In this document: piece after piece, positions 56,467-64,000 of the stretch
Position numbering within the stretch: position 1 is the stretch's first letter
Layout of the letters: each line of letters starts with the position of its first letter
NCBI GenBank assembly: GCA_963713445.1
Contig: CAVQMB010000024.1
Location: forward strand, 62,001-126,000
Length of the DNA: 64,000 nucleotides
Reading direction: 5' to 3'
Origin: CAVQMB01 sp963713445
Lineage (GTDB): Bacteria; Pseudomonadota; Gammaproteobacteria; Competibacterales; Competibacteraceae
The notes under the pieces: generated by a model
The model's database searches: none
What the model was told of the DNA's origin: nothing
The model's input: the letters and a program-made list of their open reading frames with translations, nothing else
Program-made: the position numbers and the translations under genes

Positions 56467-57492
56467 ATGCAACGTCGCCGATTCCTCAATCTGGCCGCCA
56501 ACGGCGCCTGGCTCAGTGGCCTTGGTTACAACAGCCTGGCTCGGGCCGGGAATCGCAGCGCACACCGGCCCTACCGCATCTACATGATCACCTACCGGGG
56601 CCAGACCGAGGTCGAGCACGGTTTCCGCGCCTATCTGGCCGCCCATCACGTGCCGGTGGACTATATCGAGCGCGACATTGGACGTGCCCCCAGCCGCCTG
56701 CCCAGCCTGGTCGCCGAGATCCGCAAGCTCAAGCCGGATCTGGTCTATACCTGGGGCACGACGGTCACCCTGGGTATTGTCGGCACTTATGACACCCCGC
56801 ACCGCAGTCGCTATATCAATCACATCCCGGTGGTATTCGCACTGGTATCCGCGCCGGTACGCTCGAAAATCGCACCAAGCCGCGCTTCATCTGGACGCAA
56901 CGTCACTGGCGCGGTGCATGTGGTGCCGACGGCCACCCAGATGCGGGCCATGGCGTCCTATCGGGCGTTTCAGCGGTTAGGGGTGCTTTACACACCGTCA
57001 GAGCAGAATTCGGTCGCCATCGTTGGTGAACTGCGGGCGCTGGCACCGAAAATGGGGTTCAACCTGATCGAGCAGCGCTTCCACATCGACAGCGCGGGGC
57101 GGCCCGCCGCTACCGGCGTCGAGGACATGATCGCCGATCTCCGGCGCCAACACGCCGACTGGTTCTATCTACTGCCCGACACTTTCCTCGGCACCTTGTA
57201 TGACCGCGTCGCCCCAGCGGCACTGCAGCAGCGTCTACCGACCTTCGGCGCGGCGGAACTGGCGATCACGAAAGGCGGCGCGCTAGCCGGTCTGATCAGC
57301 CGTTACTACCTGGTCGGTCAATTGGCCGCATTCAAGGCGATACAGATTCTGGTGGACGACATCCCGCCGGCCAGGATCCCGATCGAAACCCTTAAGCGCT
57401 TCACTCTCATCATCGACATGAAGGTCGCCAAGGAACTGGCATTCTACCCACCGCTGGCGATGCTGAACTATGCCGAAATTATCAACGCCTGA
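56467..57492 (+). CDS. ABC-type solute-binding protein (PF04392/TrpX-type), no cognate permease
   Basis: 341 aa. Tat-like signal MQRRRFLNLAANGAWL. Mature part shows the ABC_sub_bind pattern: DLVYTWGTTVTLGIVG, IPVVFALVSAPV, SSGRNVTGAVHV and LGVLYTPSEQNSVA. Starts four bases after the MFS fusion. No ABC permease or ATPase lies nearby, so its job is probably to present a ligand to the sensors or to the MFS fusion. Confidence 0.87.
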   Translation: MQRRRFLNLAANGAWLSGLGYNSLARAGNRSAHRPYRIYMITYRGQTEVEHGFRAYLAAHHVPVDYIERDIGRAPSRLPSLVAEIRKLKPDLVYTWGTTVTLGIVGTYDTPHRSRYINHIPVVFALVSAPVRSKIAPSRASSGRNVTGAVHVVPTATQMRAMASYRAFQRLGVLYTPSEQNSVAIVGELRALAPKMGFNLIEQRFHIDSAGRPAATGVEDMIADLRRQHADWFYLLPDTFLGTLYDRVAPAALQQRLPTFGAAELAITKGGALAGLISRYYLVGQLAAFKAIQILVDDIPPARIPIETLKRFTLIIDMKVAKELAFYPPLAMLNYAEIINA

Positions 57493-58201
57493 CGCTGGTC
57501 GCAGTGCGTTGCCTGATTCCCGTCTGACCGGCTACCGCTGGCGCGAGTTGGACATTGCGCATTGCGACGCCGTCAACCGGCTCCACCGGGCGGCACTGGC
57601 CGATGTTCCTGACAAGAATCTCGTACGGCCCGAGAAACCGGCATTCTTTGCCGCCATACTAAGCGGCGAAGGCCGGACCATAGGCGCCTTTTGTGAACAC
57701 ACCCTGATCGCCTACGGCGTGCTGCAGTATCAGCTCGAGCCAGGCGACGATCCGCGCCCGGAGCTGGATCTCGGTACAGCCACCCCGATCGCCAAACTGG
57801 CCGGCGCATCAGTCACCCAGTCGCATCGCGGCCGCGGCCTGCAGGCTGAGCTGATCCGGCGCCGCGTGGCGCTGGCCGAAAGCCTGGGCTACAGCCATCA
57901 GTTCTCGACGTCGGCCCCGGGCAACTGGCCCAGCTGGTGCAATTTGGTTAGCCAGGGCTTCCAGATCGTGGCACTGAAGATGAAGTACGGCGGCCTGCTG
58001 CGCTTCCTGCTCCATCACGGCCCGAGCGCACCCCTGGAGCCCACAGTGGAACTGTGCCGCAGTGATGACACCGAACACCTGCGAGCCCTGCTGAGTGCCG
58101 GCTGGCGCGGCTTCGCTGCGCAACGGCTGGCCGACGGCCACCGCGCCGTGCTGCTCAGCCCCGGTCCTTCGGGGAACACGGCATCCCCGGATCTATCATA
58201 A
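57470..58201 (+). CDS. GNAT-family N-acetyltransferase
   Basis: 243 aa. SVTQSHRGRGLQAELIRRRVALAESLGY is the GNAT motif A (Q/R-x-x-G-x-G/A acetyl-CoA loop). ATG at 57470 lies 23 bases inside the binding-protein gene; a start further in (near LPDSRLTGYRW) is possible. Last gene of the plus-strand signalling operon. Substrate unknown; a role in modifying a signalling component is speculation. Confidence 0.8.
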   Translation: MPKLSTPDAGRSALPDSRLTGYRWRELDIAHCDAVNRLHRAALADVPDKNLVRPEKPAFFAAILSGEGRTIGAFCEHTLIAYGVLQYQLEPGDDPRPELDLGTATPIAKLAGASVTQSHRGRGLQAELIRRRVALAESLGYSHQFSTSAPGNWPSWCNLVSQGFQIVALKMKYGGLLRFLLHHGPSAPLEPTVELCRSDDTEHLRALLSAGWRGFAAQRLADGHRAVLLSPGPSGNTASPDLS

Positions 58202-58205
58202 CGCC

Positions 58206-58242
58206 AGCCGGTGGTCTCGGACCCTACTGACGGTTACCGGCT
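58206..58242. terminator. Possible bidirectional hairpin between the GNAT gene and hemD
   Basis: Inverted repeat AGCCGGT (58206-58212) / ACCGGCT (58236-58242), 7 bp with a 23-base loop, between convergent genes; no T run on either side. Weak. Confidence 0.3.
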
Positions 58243-59026
58243 AGACAGGCCGCGCCTGCGCCGCTCCGCGGAACAGGTCCCGCAGCGCCGCCACCATGGC
58301 GTCGTCGGTGGCGCTCTCAGCGACCACCGTGGCTGCCGCCCCCCAGCCTAATGCAAGCGCCAGCTCACGTGCCCTGGCACTGGCAACGACCAGCGGTGTG
58401 GCCAACAGCTGCTGGTGCACACCGGCAAGCATCTCGTAGAGGTTCTGCAGGGTTTCGTTGCTGGCGGCAGTTACGGCGTGCAATTCACCGCGCTGCCAAT
58501 GGGCGAGCAGCGGGCGCGGACCGCCTGCCGGCCGGACCCGGCGATAGACATCGGCATATTCGACCGTGGCGCCGCGCGCGCGCAGGGTCTCGGCCAGAGT
58601 CCCGCGGCCGCCTTCGCCGCGGACAATCAGCACCCGCTGACCGGCGAGCTGTTGCAACGCCGGTGATGCCAGCAATGCTTCGCTGTCCGCACCACTGTCA
58701 GGCTGCAGATCCACGCTATAGCCATGCATAGCCAGAGCCCGTGCGCTGGCTTGGCCGATGACCGCAAGCCGCGGTCCAGAAGGCAATCTTCCGGCAGCGG
58801 CCAAGCCATGCTCGACCGCGTTGGCGCTGACAAAGATCACCAGATCGAACCGCCACAACCGCGCCATGCTACGGTACGAGTGCGCGCGATCCCGCGGTGG
58901 CGCGATGGCCAGCGCGGGGAACCTGATCGGACAGGCCCCGCTAGCCCGCAGCAGCCGGCACAAAGGCTCGGCCTGATGCGCCGGTCGGGTGACCAGGATA
59001 CCGCGCCCCGCCAGCACAGGTATCAC
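58241..59026 (-). CDS. hemD: Uroporphyrinogen-III synthase
   Basis: 261 aa. Cyclises hydroxymethylbilane with inversion of ring D. Family is poorly conserved; visible are GRGILVTRPAHQAEPLCRLL, VIFVSANAVEHGL, AVIGQASARAL and TAASNETLQNLYEML. Its ATG overlaps the hemC stop (ATGA), a strong contextual proof. Confidence 0.92.
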   Translation of the reverse strand: MIPVLAGRGILVTRPAHQAEPLCRLLRASGACPIRFPALAIAPPRDRAHSYRSMARLWRFDLVIFVSANAVEHGLAAAGRLPSGPRLAVIGQASARALAMHGYSVDLQPDSGADSEALLASPALQQLAGQRVLIVRGEGGRGTLAETLRARGATVEYADVYRRVRPAGGPRPLLAHWQRGELHAVTAASNETLQNLYEMLAGVHQQLLATPLVVASARARELALALGWGAAATVVAESATDDAMVAALRDLFRGAAQARPV

Positions 59027-59952
59027 AGGTCTCCGAGAATTTCAGCCAGCAACCGATCGGCACCGCGCGACCGCATATCCTCGGCCAGCTGCAGGCCTAG
59101 CACCTCCGCGCGATCAGCCGGTCCATACCGTTCGGCAGCGATCAGCCGGGAACCGTCGGGTTTGCCCACCAGTCCGCGCAGATGCAACTCCGACCCGTCC
59201 AACACAGCATAACCGGCGATGGGCACCTGGCAACTGCCCTGCAAGCGCGCGTTGAGCGCCCGTTCCGCAGTGATGGTGGTACGGGTGTCGGCATCGTCGA
59301 GCGGCGCCAGCAGCGCCTGCAGTTCCACGTCGTCCAGCCGGCATTCAATACCGATAACCCCCTGGCCAATGGCTGGCAGGCTGACCTCCGGCGCCAGGGC
59401 GCAGGCGATCCGCTGCTCCAACCCCAGGCGCTTGAGGCCGGCAACGGCCAGAATCACAGCGTCGTAATCACCGGCATCCAGCTTGGCCAGCCGGGTGTTG
59501 ACATTCCCGCGCAGATTACTCAGCTCGATCTCCGGGTAGCGGGCCGCGAGCTGGCACTGACGGCGCAGACTGCAGGTGCCGACGCGGGCCCCCGCCGGCA
59601 GTTCATCGGGATGCCGGTAGCGCTGGGAGACAAACGCATCGCGCGGATCTTCCCGCGCCAATATCGTAGTCAGACCAAGGCCGGGGGGGAATTCGACCGG
59701 CACATCCTTCATCGAGTGCACGGCCAGATCAGCCCACCCCTCCTGGATGCCGCGCTCAAGTTCCTTGATAAACAGCCCCTTACCGCCAATCTTGGCCAAC
59801 GGCGCATCCAGCCACTTGTCACCGCGGGTGGTCATGCCGACCAGTTTGACCTCCACGCCAGGGTGATGGCGGCGCAGCTCGGCGGCAACGAATTCAGCCT
59901 GCCATAGTGCCAGCGGGCTTTTGCGGGTAGCGATGCGGATGGTGCGACTCAT
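59023..59952 (-). CDS. hemC: Hydroxymethylbilane synthase (porphobilinogen deaminase)
   Basis: 309 aa. Start at ATG 59952 (MSRTIRIATRKSPLALWQAEFV). Active-site RATRxSxLAxxQ-type N-terminus, VHSMKDVPVEFP, RREDPRDAF-type segment and GSCQVPIAGYA with the dipyrromethane-anchoring Cys. Divergent from argH, as in Pseudomonas and relatives. Confidence 0.96.
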   Translation of the reverse strand: MSRTIRIATRKSPLALWQAEFVAAELRRHHPGVEVKLVGMTTRGDKWLDAPLAKIGGKGLFIKELERGIQEGWADLAVHSMKDVPVEFPPGLGLTTILAREDPRDAFVSQRYRHPDELPAGARVGTCSLRRQCQLAARYPEIELSNLRGNVNTRLAKLDAGDYDAVILAVAGLKRLGLEQRIACALAPEVSLPAIGQGVIGIECRLDDVELQALLAPLDDADTRTTITAERALNARLQGSCQVPIAGYAVLDGSELHLRGLVGKPDGSRLIAAERYGPADRAEVLGLQLAEDMRSRGADRLLAEILGDL

Positions 59953-60024
59953 GGCGCGCAGCTTAGCCCAGCCAGTCGATGCTGTCACCCGCCCTGCGGC
60001 GCTGCCGGATAGGCCTTGGTTCGC

Positions 60025-60030
60025 TATACT
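60025..60030 (+). promoter_or_regulatory. Putative -10 element upstream of argH
   Basis: TATACT 32 bases before the argH start; the sequence 17 bases upstream (CTGCCG) is a poor -35. The transcript would start near 60037 and include a GGA before the ATG. Confidence 0.45.
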
Positions 60031-60061
60031 GCGCGTTTGAGAGCCACCACAGCCGGAAATC

Positions 60062-61507
60062 ATGAGCAGCCACAAGCCCTCCTCCAGCGACCCCGGTCCA
60101 ATGTCCGCTACCGGTGCCGTCAACCAGGCCTGGGGCGGTCGCTTCACCGAACCCACCGATGCCTTCGTCCAGCGTTTCACTGCATCGGTGAGCTTCGATC
60201 AGCGGCTGGCCGAGCAGGACATCGACGGCTCACTGGCCCATGCCCGAATGCTGGCCCGGGTGGGTGTTCTGAGTGAGGTCGAGCGCGACACCATTATTGC
60301 CGGTCTCGAGGCCATCCGTGGTGAGATCGCCCGCGGTGAATTTCCCTGGTCGGAGGCGCTCGAGGATGTCCACATGAACATTGAGGCGCGCCTGACCGAG
60401 AAGATCGGACCGGCCGGCAAGCGGCTGCATACGGGCCGCTCACGCAACGATCAGGTCGCCACCGACATCCGGCTGTACCTGCGCCAGGCCATCGATGCCT
60501 GCATCGGTGAACTGCTGCGGCTGCAGCGTAGCCTGCTGGATCTGGCCGAACGCGAGGCGGCCACCATCATGCCGGGTTTCACCCATCTGCAAACCGCGCA
60601 GCCGGTCACCTTCGGTCACCATATGCTGGCCTGGTTCGAGATGCTGACACGCGATCGCGGACGGCTGGTGGACTGCCGCCGGCGGGTCAACGTGTGCCCG
60701 CTTGGGGCCGCCGCGCTGGCCGGCACCAGTTATCCCATCGACCGGCACTATACCGCCGACCTGCTGGGTTTCTCCAGCCCTGCTGGCAACTCGCTGGACG
60801 CGGTCTCGGATCGCGACTTCGCTATCGAGTTCTGCGCCGCGGCAGCCCTGATCACGACCCACCTGTCGCGCATGGCTGAAGAACTGGTGTTATGGGCCTC
60901 GGCCCAGTTCGGCTTCATCGAGCTGCCGGACCGGTTCTGCACCGGCTCGTCGATCATGCCACAGAAGAAAAATCCGGACGTGCCGGAGTTGGTGCGCGGC
61001 AAGAGTGGCCGGGTCAACGGTCATTTGATCAGCCTGCTGACGCTGATGAAGGGCCAGCCGCTGGCTTACAACAAGGACAACCAGGAAGACAAGGAGCCGC
61101 TGTTCGACAGCGTCGACACGATACTCGGCTGTCTGCACGCATTCGCTGACATGGTGCCGCATCTGCGCGCCCGGCCTGAACGCATGCGGTCTGCGGCACG
61201 CCACGGCTACGCCACAGCCACCGATCTGGCCGATTATCTGGTGCGTAAAGGATTGGCCTTTCGCGATGCCCACGAAGTGGTCGGCAAAGCCGTCCGGTTG
61301 GGAATCGACAGCCGCCGCGACCTGGCCGAGCTGACACTGGCCGAGTTGCAGACGCTGAGCCCGCTGATCGAGACTGACGTCTTCGAGGTGCTGACGCTCG
61401 AGGGATCGGTCGCTGCCCGCAACCATTTCGGCGGCACCGCGCCGGCGCAGGTGCGCGCGGCGGTGGCTCGGGGGCGAGCGGAACTGGATGCCGCCATCTT
61501 AACCTGA
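60062..61507 (+). CDS. argH: Argininosuccinate lyase
   Basis: 481 aa. Last step of arginine synthesis, giving arginine and fumarate. AWGGRFTEPTDAFVQRFTAS at the N-terminus and the fumarase/lyase signature GSSIMPQKKNPD are present; TSRNDQVATD-type segment GRSRNDQVATD too. ATG 60062, or ATG 60101 closer to the family start. Divergent from hemC. Confidence 0.96.
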   Translation: MSSHKPSSSDPGPMSATGAVNQAWGGRFTEPTDAFVQRFTASVSFDQRLAEQDIDGSLAHARMLARVGVLSEVERDTIIAGLEAIRGEIARGEFPWSEALEDVHMNIEARLTEKIGPAGKRLHTGRSRNDQVATDIRLYLRQAIDACIGELLRLQRSLLDLAEREAATIMPGFTHLQTAQPVTFGHHMLAWFEMLTRDRGRLVDCRRRVNVCPLGAAALAGTSYPIDRHYTADLLGFSSPAGNSLDAVSDRDFAIEFCAAAALITTHLSRMAEELVLWASAQFGFIELPDRFCTGSSIMPQKKNPDVPELVRGKSGRVNGHLISLLTLMKGQPLAYNKDNQEDKEPLFDSVDTILGCLHAFADMVPHLRARPERMRSAARHGYATATDLADYLVRKGLAFRDAHEVVGKAVRLGIDSRRDLAELTLAELQTLSPLIETDVFEVLTLEGSVAARNHFGGTAPAQVRAAVARGRAELDAAILT

Positions 61508-61556
61508 GTGCCAGCGGTCATAGACGCTGGCTTGCCGTCCGATTTATACTCGGTTC

Positions 61557-61985
61557 ATGTCTACGAAAACCAAACACTTAAGCGATGGCGCAGACTATCG
61601 TGCCCGGCTGGAGGAGGCCGGCATCATTCCCACGCGCCAGCGCCTGCAAATCGCCCGGGTGATTCTCAACCGACCACAGCATCTGGCAGCTGACCAACTG
61701 CTGACCCAGGTCAACGCCGAGGGTGGCAATGTGTCCAAGGCAACGGTCTACAACACGCTGAGTCTGTTCGCCCGACGGGGGGTGCTGCGGGAAGTGGTCG
61801 TGGACTCCAGCCGAACGTTCTATGACTCCAATACCGAATCACACCATCATGTCTACGACGAAGACAGCGGGACGCTGACCGACGTCTATGCCGACTGCCT
61901 GCAGGCCGATGCGCTACCCGAACTGCCCGAAGGCACGGAGCTGAGCCGGGTCGACGTCGTTATCCGGGTACGCCGGCACCGCTGA
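61557..61985 (+). CDS. Fur-family regulator, Irr-like
   Basis: 142 aa. N-terminal winged helix (GIIPTRQRLQIARVIL, VSKATVYNTLSLFARRG) and a dimerisation domain with ESHHHVYDEDSGTLTDV. There is no CxxC pair, unlike typical Fur/Zur, and HHH is present, as in Irr proteins that answer to heme. Neighbours hemC-hemD support a link to heme or iron, by inference. No ribosome binding site upstream; TATACT at 61545-61550 would put the transcript start at or next to the ATG. Confidence 0.82.
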   Translation: MSTKTKHLSDGADYRARLEEAGIIPTRQRLQIARVILNRPQHLAADQLLTQVNAEGGNVSKATVYNTLSLFARRGVLREVVVDSSRTFYDSNTESHHHVYDEDSGTLTDVYADCLQADALPELPEGTELSRVDVVIRVRRHR

Positions 61986-61987
61986 AC

Positions 61988-62479
61988 TCACGATTCTGGT
62001 TTTTGGCGGATACCCATGCCGCGCCCGGCCTGGGCCGGCCACGGCAAGCTGCGGTGCTCGCCCAGCATCACCGTTAGTCGCTGCTGCAATGATTCCGGCA
62101 TCGCGGCACTGCGGCGGGTCTGCATATCGACATAGAGCAGCATCTGCTCACAGGTCGCTGCCAGATGGCCTTGAGCAGCGTGGAACATCCGCAAGAAGTA
62201 ATGAATCCGCTTAGCATCGCCATCGAGCAACTGTACGCTGATCCGGATAGGGTCGCCATCCAGCAGCTCTCGCAGGTAGTTGACCTGCAACTCCAGGGTA
62301 AATACCGAACTCTGCAGGCGCTCACGACTGGCCTCGTCCAGACCAATATGATCAAGCAGTCCGTCGGTTGCCCGATCAAACGCCAGCACGTAATAGGCTA
62401 TGTTCATGTGGCCGTTGTAGTCGATCCAGTCCGACAGGACGTGACCTTGATAGACATTTAGTGGTTCATTCATCGCCAT
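61988..62479 (-). CDS. Hotdog-fold acyl-CoA thioesterase
   Basis: 163 aa, ATG 62479 with AGGA eight bases upstream; the open frame upstream covers the divergent gene and is ignored. DWIDYNGHMNIAYYVLAFDRATD is the 4HBT motif with the catalytic Asp/Asn region; the remainder (QVNYLRELLDGDPIRISVQL, DAKRIHYFLRMFHA) fits. Similar to thioesterases found near carnitine or betaine catabolism; no such neighbours here, so substrate is not assigned. Confidence 0.85.
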   Translation of the reverse strand: MAMNEPLNVYQGHVLSDWIDYNGHMNIAYYVLAFDRATDGLLDHIGLDEASRERLQSSVFTLELQVNYLRELLDGDPIRISVQLLDGDAKRIHYFLRMFHAAQGHLAATCEQMLLYVDMQTRRSAAMPESLQQRLTVMLGEHRSLPWPAQAGRGMGIRQKPES

Positions 62480-62507
62480 TTCCGGTTCCTGGGAGGTCGA
62501 TCCGGGC

Positions 62508-63512
62508 GTGATTATACGCACCCCCGCGGTCTCGGTACTGCTGCCGGTGCGCGCCGGCGGTCCGCTGCTGCTGGCGGCTGTGGGCAGCATCCTGCGCCAG
62601 AGCGTAACCGATCTGGAGCTGATCGTGGTGGACGATGGCGGGAACGAACCGCTACTCAGGGAATTACCGCGCGATCCCCGGCTGCGGGTTGTGGCCAACG
62701 CCGGCAGCGGGCTGGTGGCGGCGCTGAACACCGCAGCCGGCGCGGCCCGCGCCGACTACCTGGCGCGCATGGACGCCGACGATATCGCGCTGCCGGTGCG
62801 TCTGGAACGCCAGCTCGGGCTGCTCGAAGCCGAACCCGAACTGGGCCTGGTGGGCGCACAGGTGGAAATCTTCACCGATGCCGGCACCGTATTACCCGGT
62901 TTCCAGCGCTATCAAGCGTGGCTCAACAGCCTCACCACGGACGCGTCCATCCGCCGCGAGATGTTCATCGAAAGCCCGATCCCGCACCCCACGGCCGTGC
63001 TGCGGCGTTCCGTATTCCAGCGTATGGGCGGCTACCGTAATCCACCATGGGCCGAGGATTACGATCTCTGGCTACGCGCGTACCAAACCGGCATAAACAT
63101 GGCCAAGCCGAGCGGCATCCTGCTGCGCTGGCGCGACCGGCCAGCGCGGCTGACCCGTACCGACAGCCGCTATAGTCCGCGTCGGTTTGTCCAGGCCAAG
63201 GCGTACTACCTACGCCGCACGGTGCTGCGCCGGCGGGCGGCAGTGATCTGGGGAGCGGCGCCAACCGGGGCGGCCTTATGCGACGCCCTGGTCGCTGCGG
63301 GTGTCAGGGTGCGGGCCTTCATCGATATCGATCCCAAGAAGATAGGCGGACGCAAACGCGCGCGGCCGGTGTGGCCACCGCAGGCCGCTGCCGCGGTCGA
63401 CGACGAGCTAATCCTCGGTGCGGTCGGGGCCCGCGGTGCCCGAGCCGACATCCGCGCGGCGCTGCAGGCGATGGACAAACAGGAAGGCCCCGATTTCTTG
63501 TTCACTGCCTGA
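62508..63512 (+). CDS. GT2-family glycosyltransferase with extra C-terminal domain
   Basis: 334 aa from GTG 62508. GT-A domain, residues 1-230: VSVLLPVRAGG, LIVVDDGG, YLARMDADD (DxD metal site) and AEDYDLWLRAY (base). Residues about 238-334 carry a nucleotide-binding-like glycine motif (VIWGAAPTGAALCDALVAAG, RAFIDIDPKKIGG) as in the Rossmann-like PglD/NeuD N-domain. Divergent from the thioesterase. Acceptor unknown; cytoplasmic, no helix. Confidence 0.87.
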   Translation: MIIRTPAVSVLLPVRAGGPLLLAAVGSILRQSVTDLELIVVDDGGNEPLLRELPRDPRLRVVANAGSGLVAALNTAAGAARADYLARMDADDIALPVRLERQLGLLEAEPELGLVGAQVEIFTDAGTVLPGFQRYQAWLNSLTTDASIRREMFIESPIPHPTAVLRRSVFQRMGGYRNPPWAEDYDLWLRAYQTGINMAKPSGILLRWRDRPARLTRTDSRYSPRRFVQAKAYYLRRTVLRRRAAVIWGAAPTGAALCDALVAAGVRVRAFIDIDPKKIGGRKRARPVWPPQAAAAVDDELILGAVGARGARADIRAALQAMDKQEGPDFLFTA

Positions 63513-63513
63513 C

Positions 63514-64000
63514 TCAGCGCTGGTGGGGCCATTGCCATTCTCGAATCTCCGGCAGATCTTCGCCGTAGCGGTCGATGTACTGGCGGTGCTCGATCAGCCG
63601 GTCGCGGATGATCTGTTTGGCATAAGCAGCCAAATAACCGAGCTTGGGCACCCGGTCGATAACGTCGCCGACCAGATGAAAGCGGTCGAGATCATTTCGC
63701 GCCGCCATATCGAACGGTGTGGTGGTAGTACCCTCCTCCTTGTAGCCGCGCACGTGCAGGTTGGGTGATTGGTGCGCCGGCCGGCACTTGTGCCAGCAGC
63801 GCCGGCTTCGGCTGGCCCTGGTCGTCAAACAGTTCCTCGGGCCGGCAGCTCTGCAGCCACTGCTCAAGCTGGCGCCGGTGCTTACGGTTCTCGATCACAC
63901 CCGGCAATGGCACCTGATGCGCCCGCCAGGTACCCTCGACCGCCACGCCATCGACTTCCTTGGGTCCGGTCCAGCCCTTGGGTGAGTGCCGCACAATCAT
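63514..64000 (-). pseudogene. xfp: Phosphoketolase remnant (deletion and frameshift; start beyond the right edge)
   Basis: From the right edge the minus strand reads RHSPKGWTGPKEVDGVAVEG then EELFDDQGQ, the middle of a phosphoketolase. Near 63770-63790 it jumps to NLHVRGYKEEGTTTTPFDM and LDRFHLVGDVIDRVPKLG in another frame, ending PEIREWQW, the phosphoketolase C-terminus. Roughly 300-350 residues that normally lie between are missing. The gene cannot make active enzyme. The internal deletion resembles that in the amidohydrolase remnant at 24.7 kb. Confidence 0.8.

Overview
The window is about 64 kb of GC-rich DNA with a gammaproteobacterial gene order. Markers are a complete 14-gene nuoA-N cluster followed upstream by tRNA-Leu, secG, tpiA, glmM and ftsH, a divergent rlmE/yhbY pair, and a divergent hemC-hemD/argH pair. 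Genus cannot be fixed from the sequence; a halophilic or marine gammaproteobacterium such as a Salinisphaera relative is a guess.

Layout. 1-1685 (minus): an APC-type permease running off the left edge, preceded by three small membrane proteins in one operon. 2193-2641 (minus): three tandem homologous small-RNA genes, each with its own sigma70-type promoter, a 5' hairpin, a C-rich CUCCUCC segment and an intrinsic terminator. 3115-17621 (minus): NADH dehydrogenase I. 17830-25069 (minus, except yhbY): tRNA-Leu(GAG), secG, tpiA, glmM, ftsH, rlmE, yhbY, rlmM and an internally deleted amidohydrolase. 25103-30733 (minus): a five-gene Dpp/Opp peptide ABC transporter. 31099-31938 (plus): two small proteins, one resembling ribosome modulation factor.

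32.1-40.5 kb is a decayed or badly sequenced block: a transposase remnant, a G8/CEMIP-like secreted protein, a class A beta-lactamase-like serine hydrolase and a multiheme cytochrome c. The cytochrome and G8 genes carry many frameshifts, while the hydrolase between them is intact. Next come a DadA-like FAD oxidoreductase and a convergent Liv-type amino-acid ABC transporter whose binding protein is frameshifted.

47.5-58.2 kb is a dense signalling locus. It has a Hanks-type Ser/Thr kinase, an RsbW-like ATPase, an RsbV-like STAS protein, a large membrane SpoIIE-type phosphatase, two small membrane sensors, a sensor-MFS fusion, a lone PF04392-type binding protein and a GNAT acetyltransferase. Four consecutive membrane proteins appear to share one kind of extracytoplasmic sensing module, with a recurring G-I-x-L pattern about 60 residues after the first membrane helix. 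The set looks like an integrated ligand-sensing partner-switching system. It and the small-RNA array are the two best candidates for undescribed biology here.

58.2-64 kb holds hemD, hemC, argH, a Fur/Irr-like regulator that may have a leaderless transcript, a hotdog thioesterase, a GT2 glycosyltransferase with an extra C-terminal domain, and a phosphoketolase remnant with an internal deletion at the right edge.
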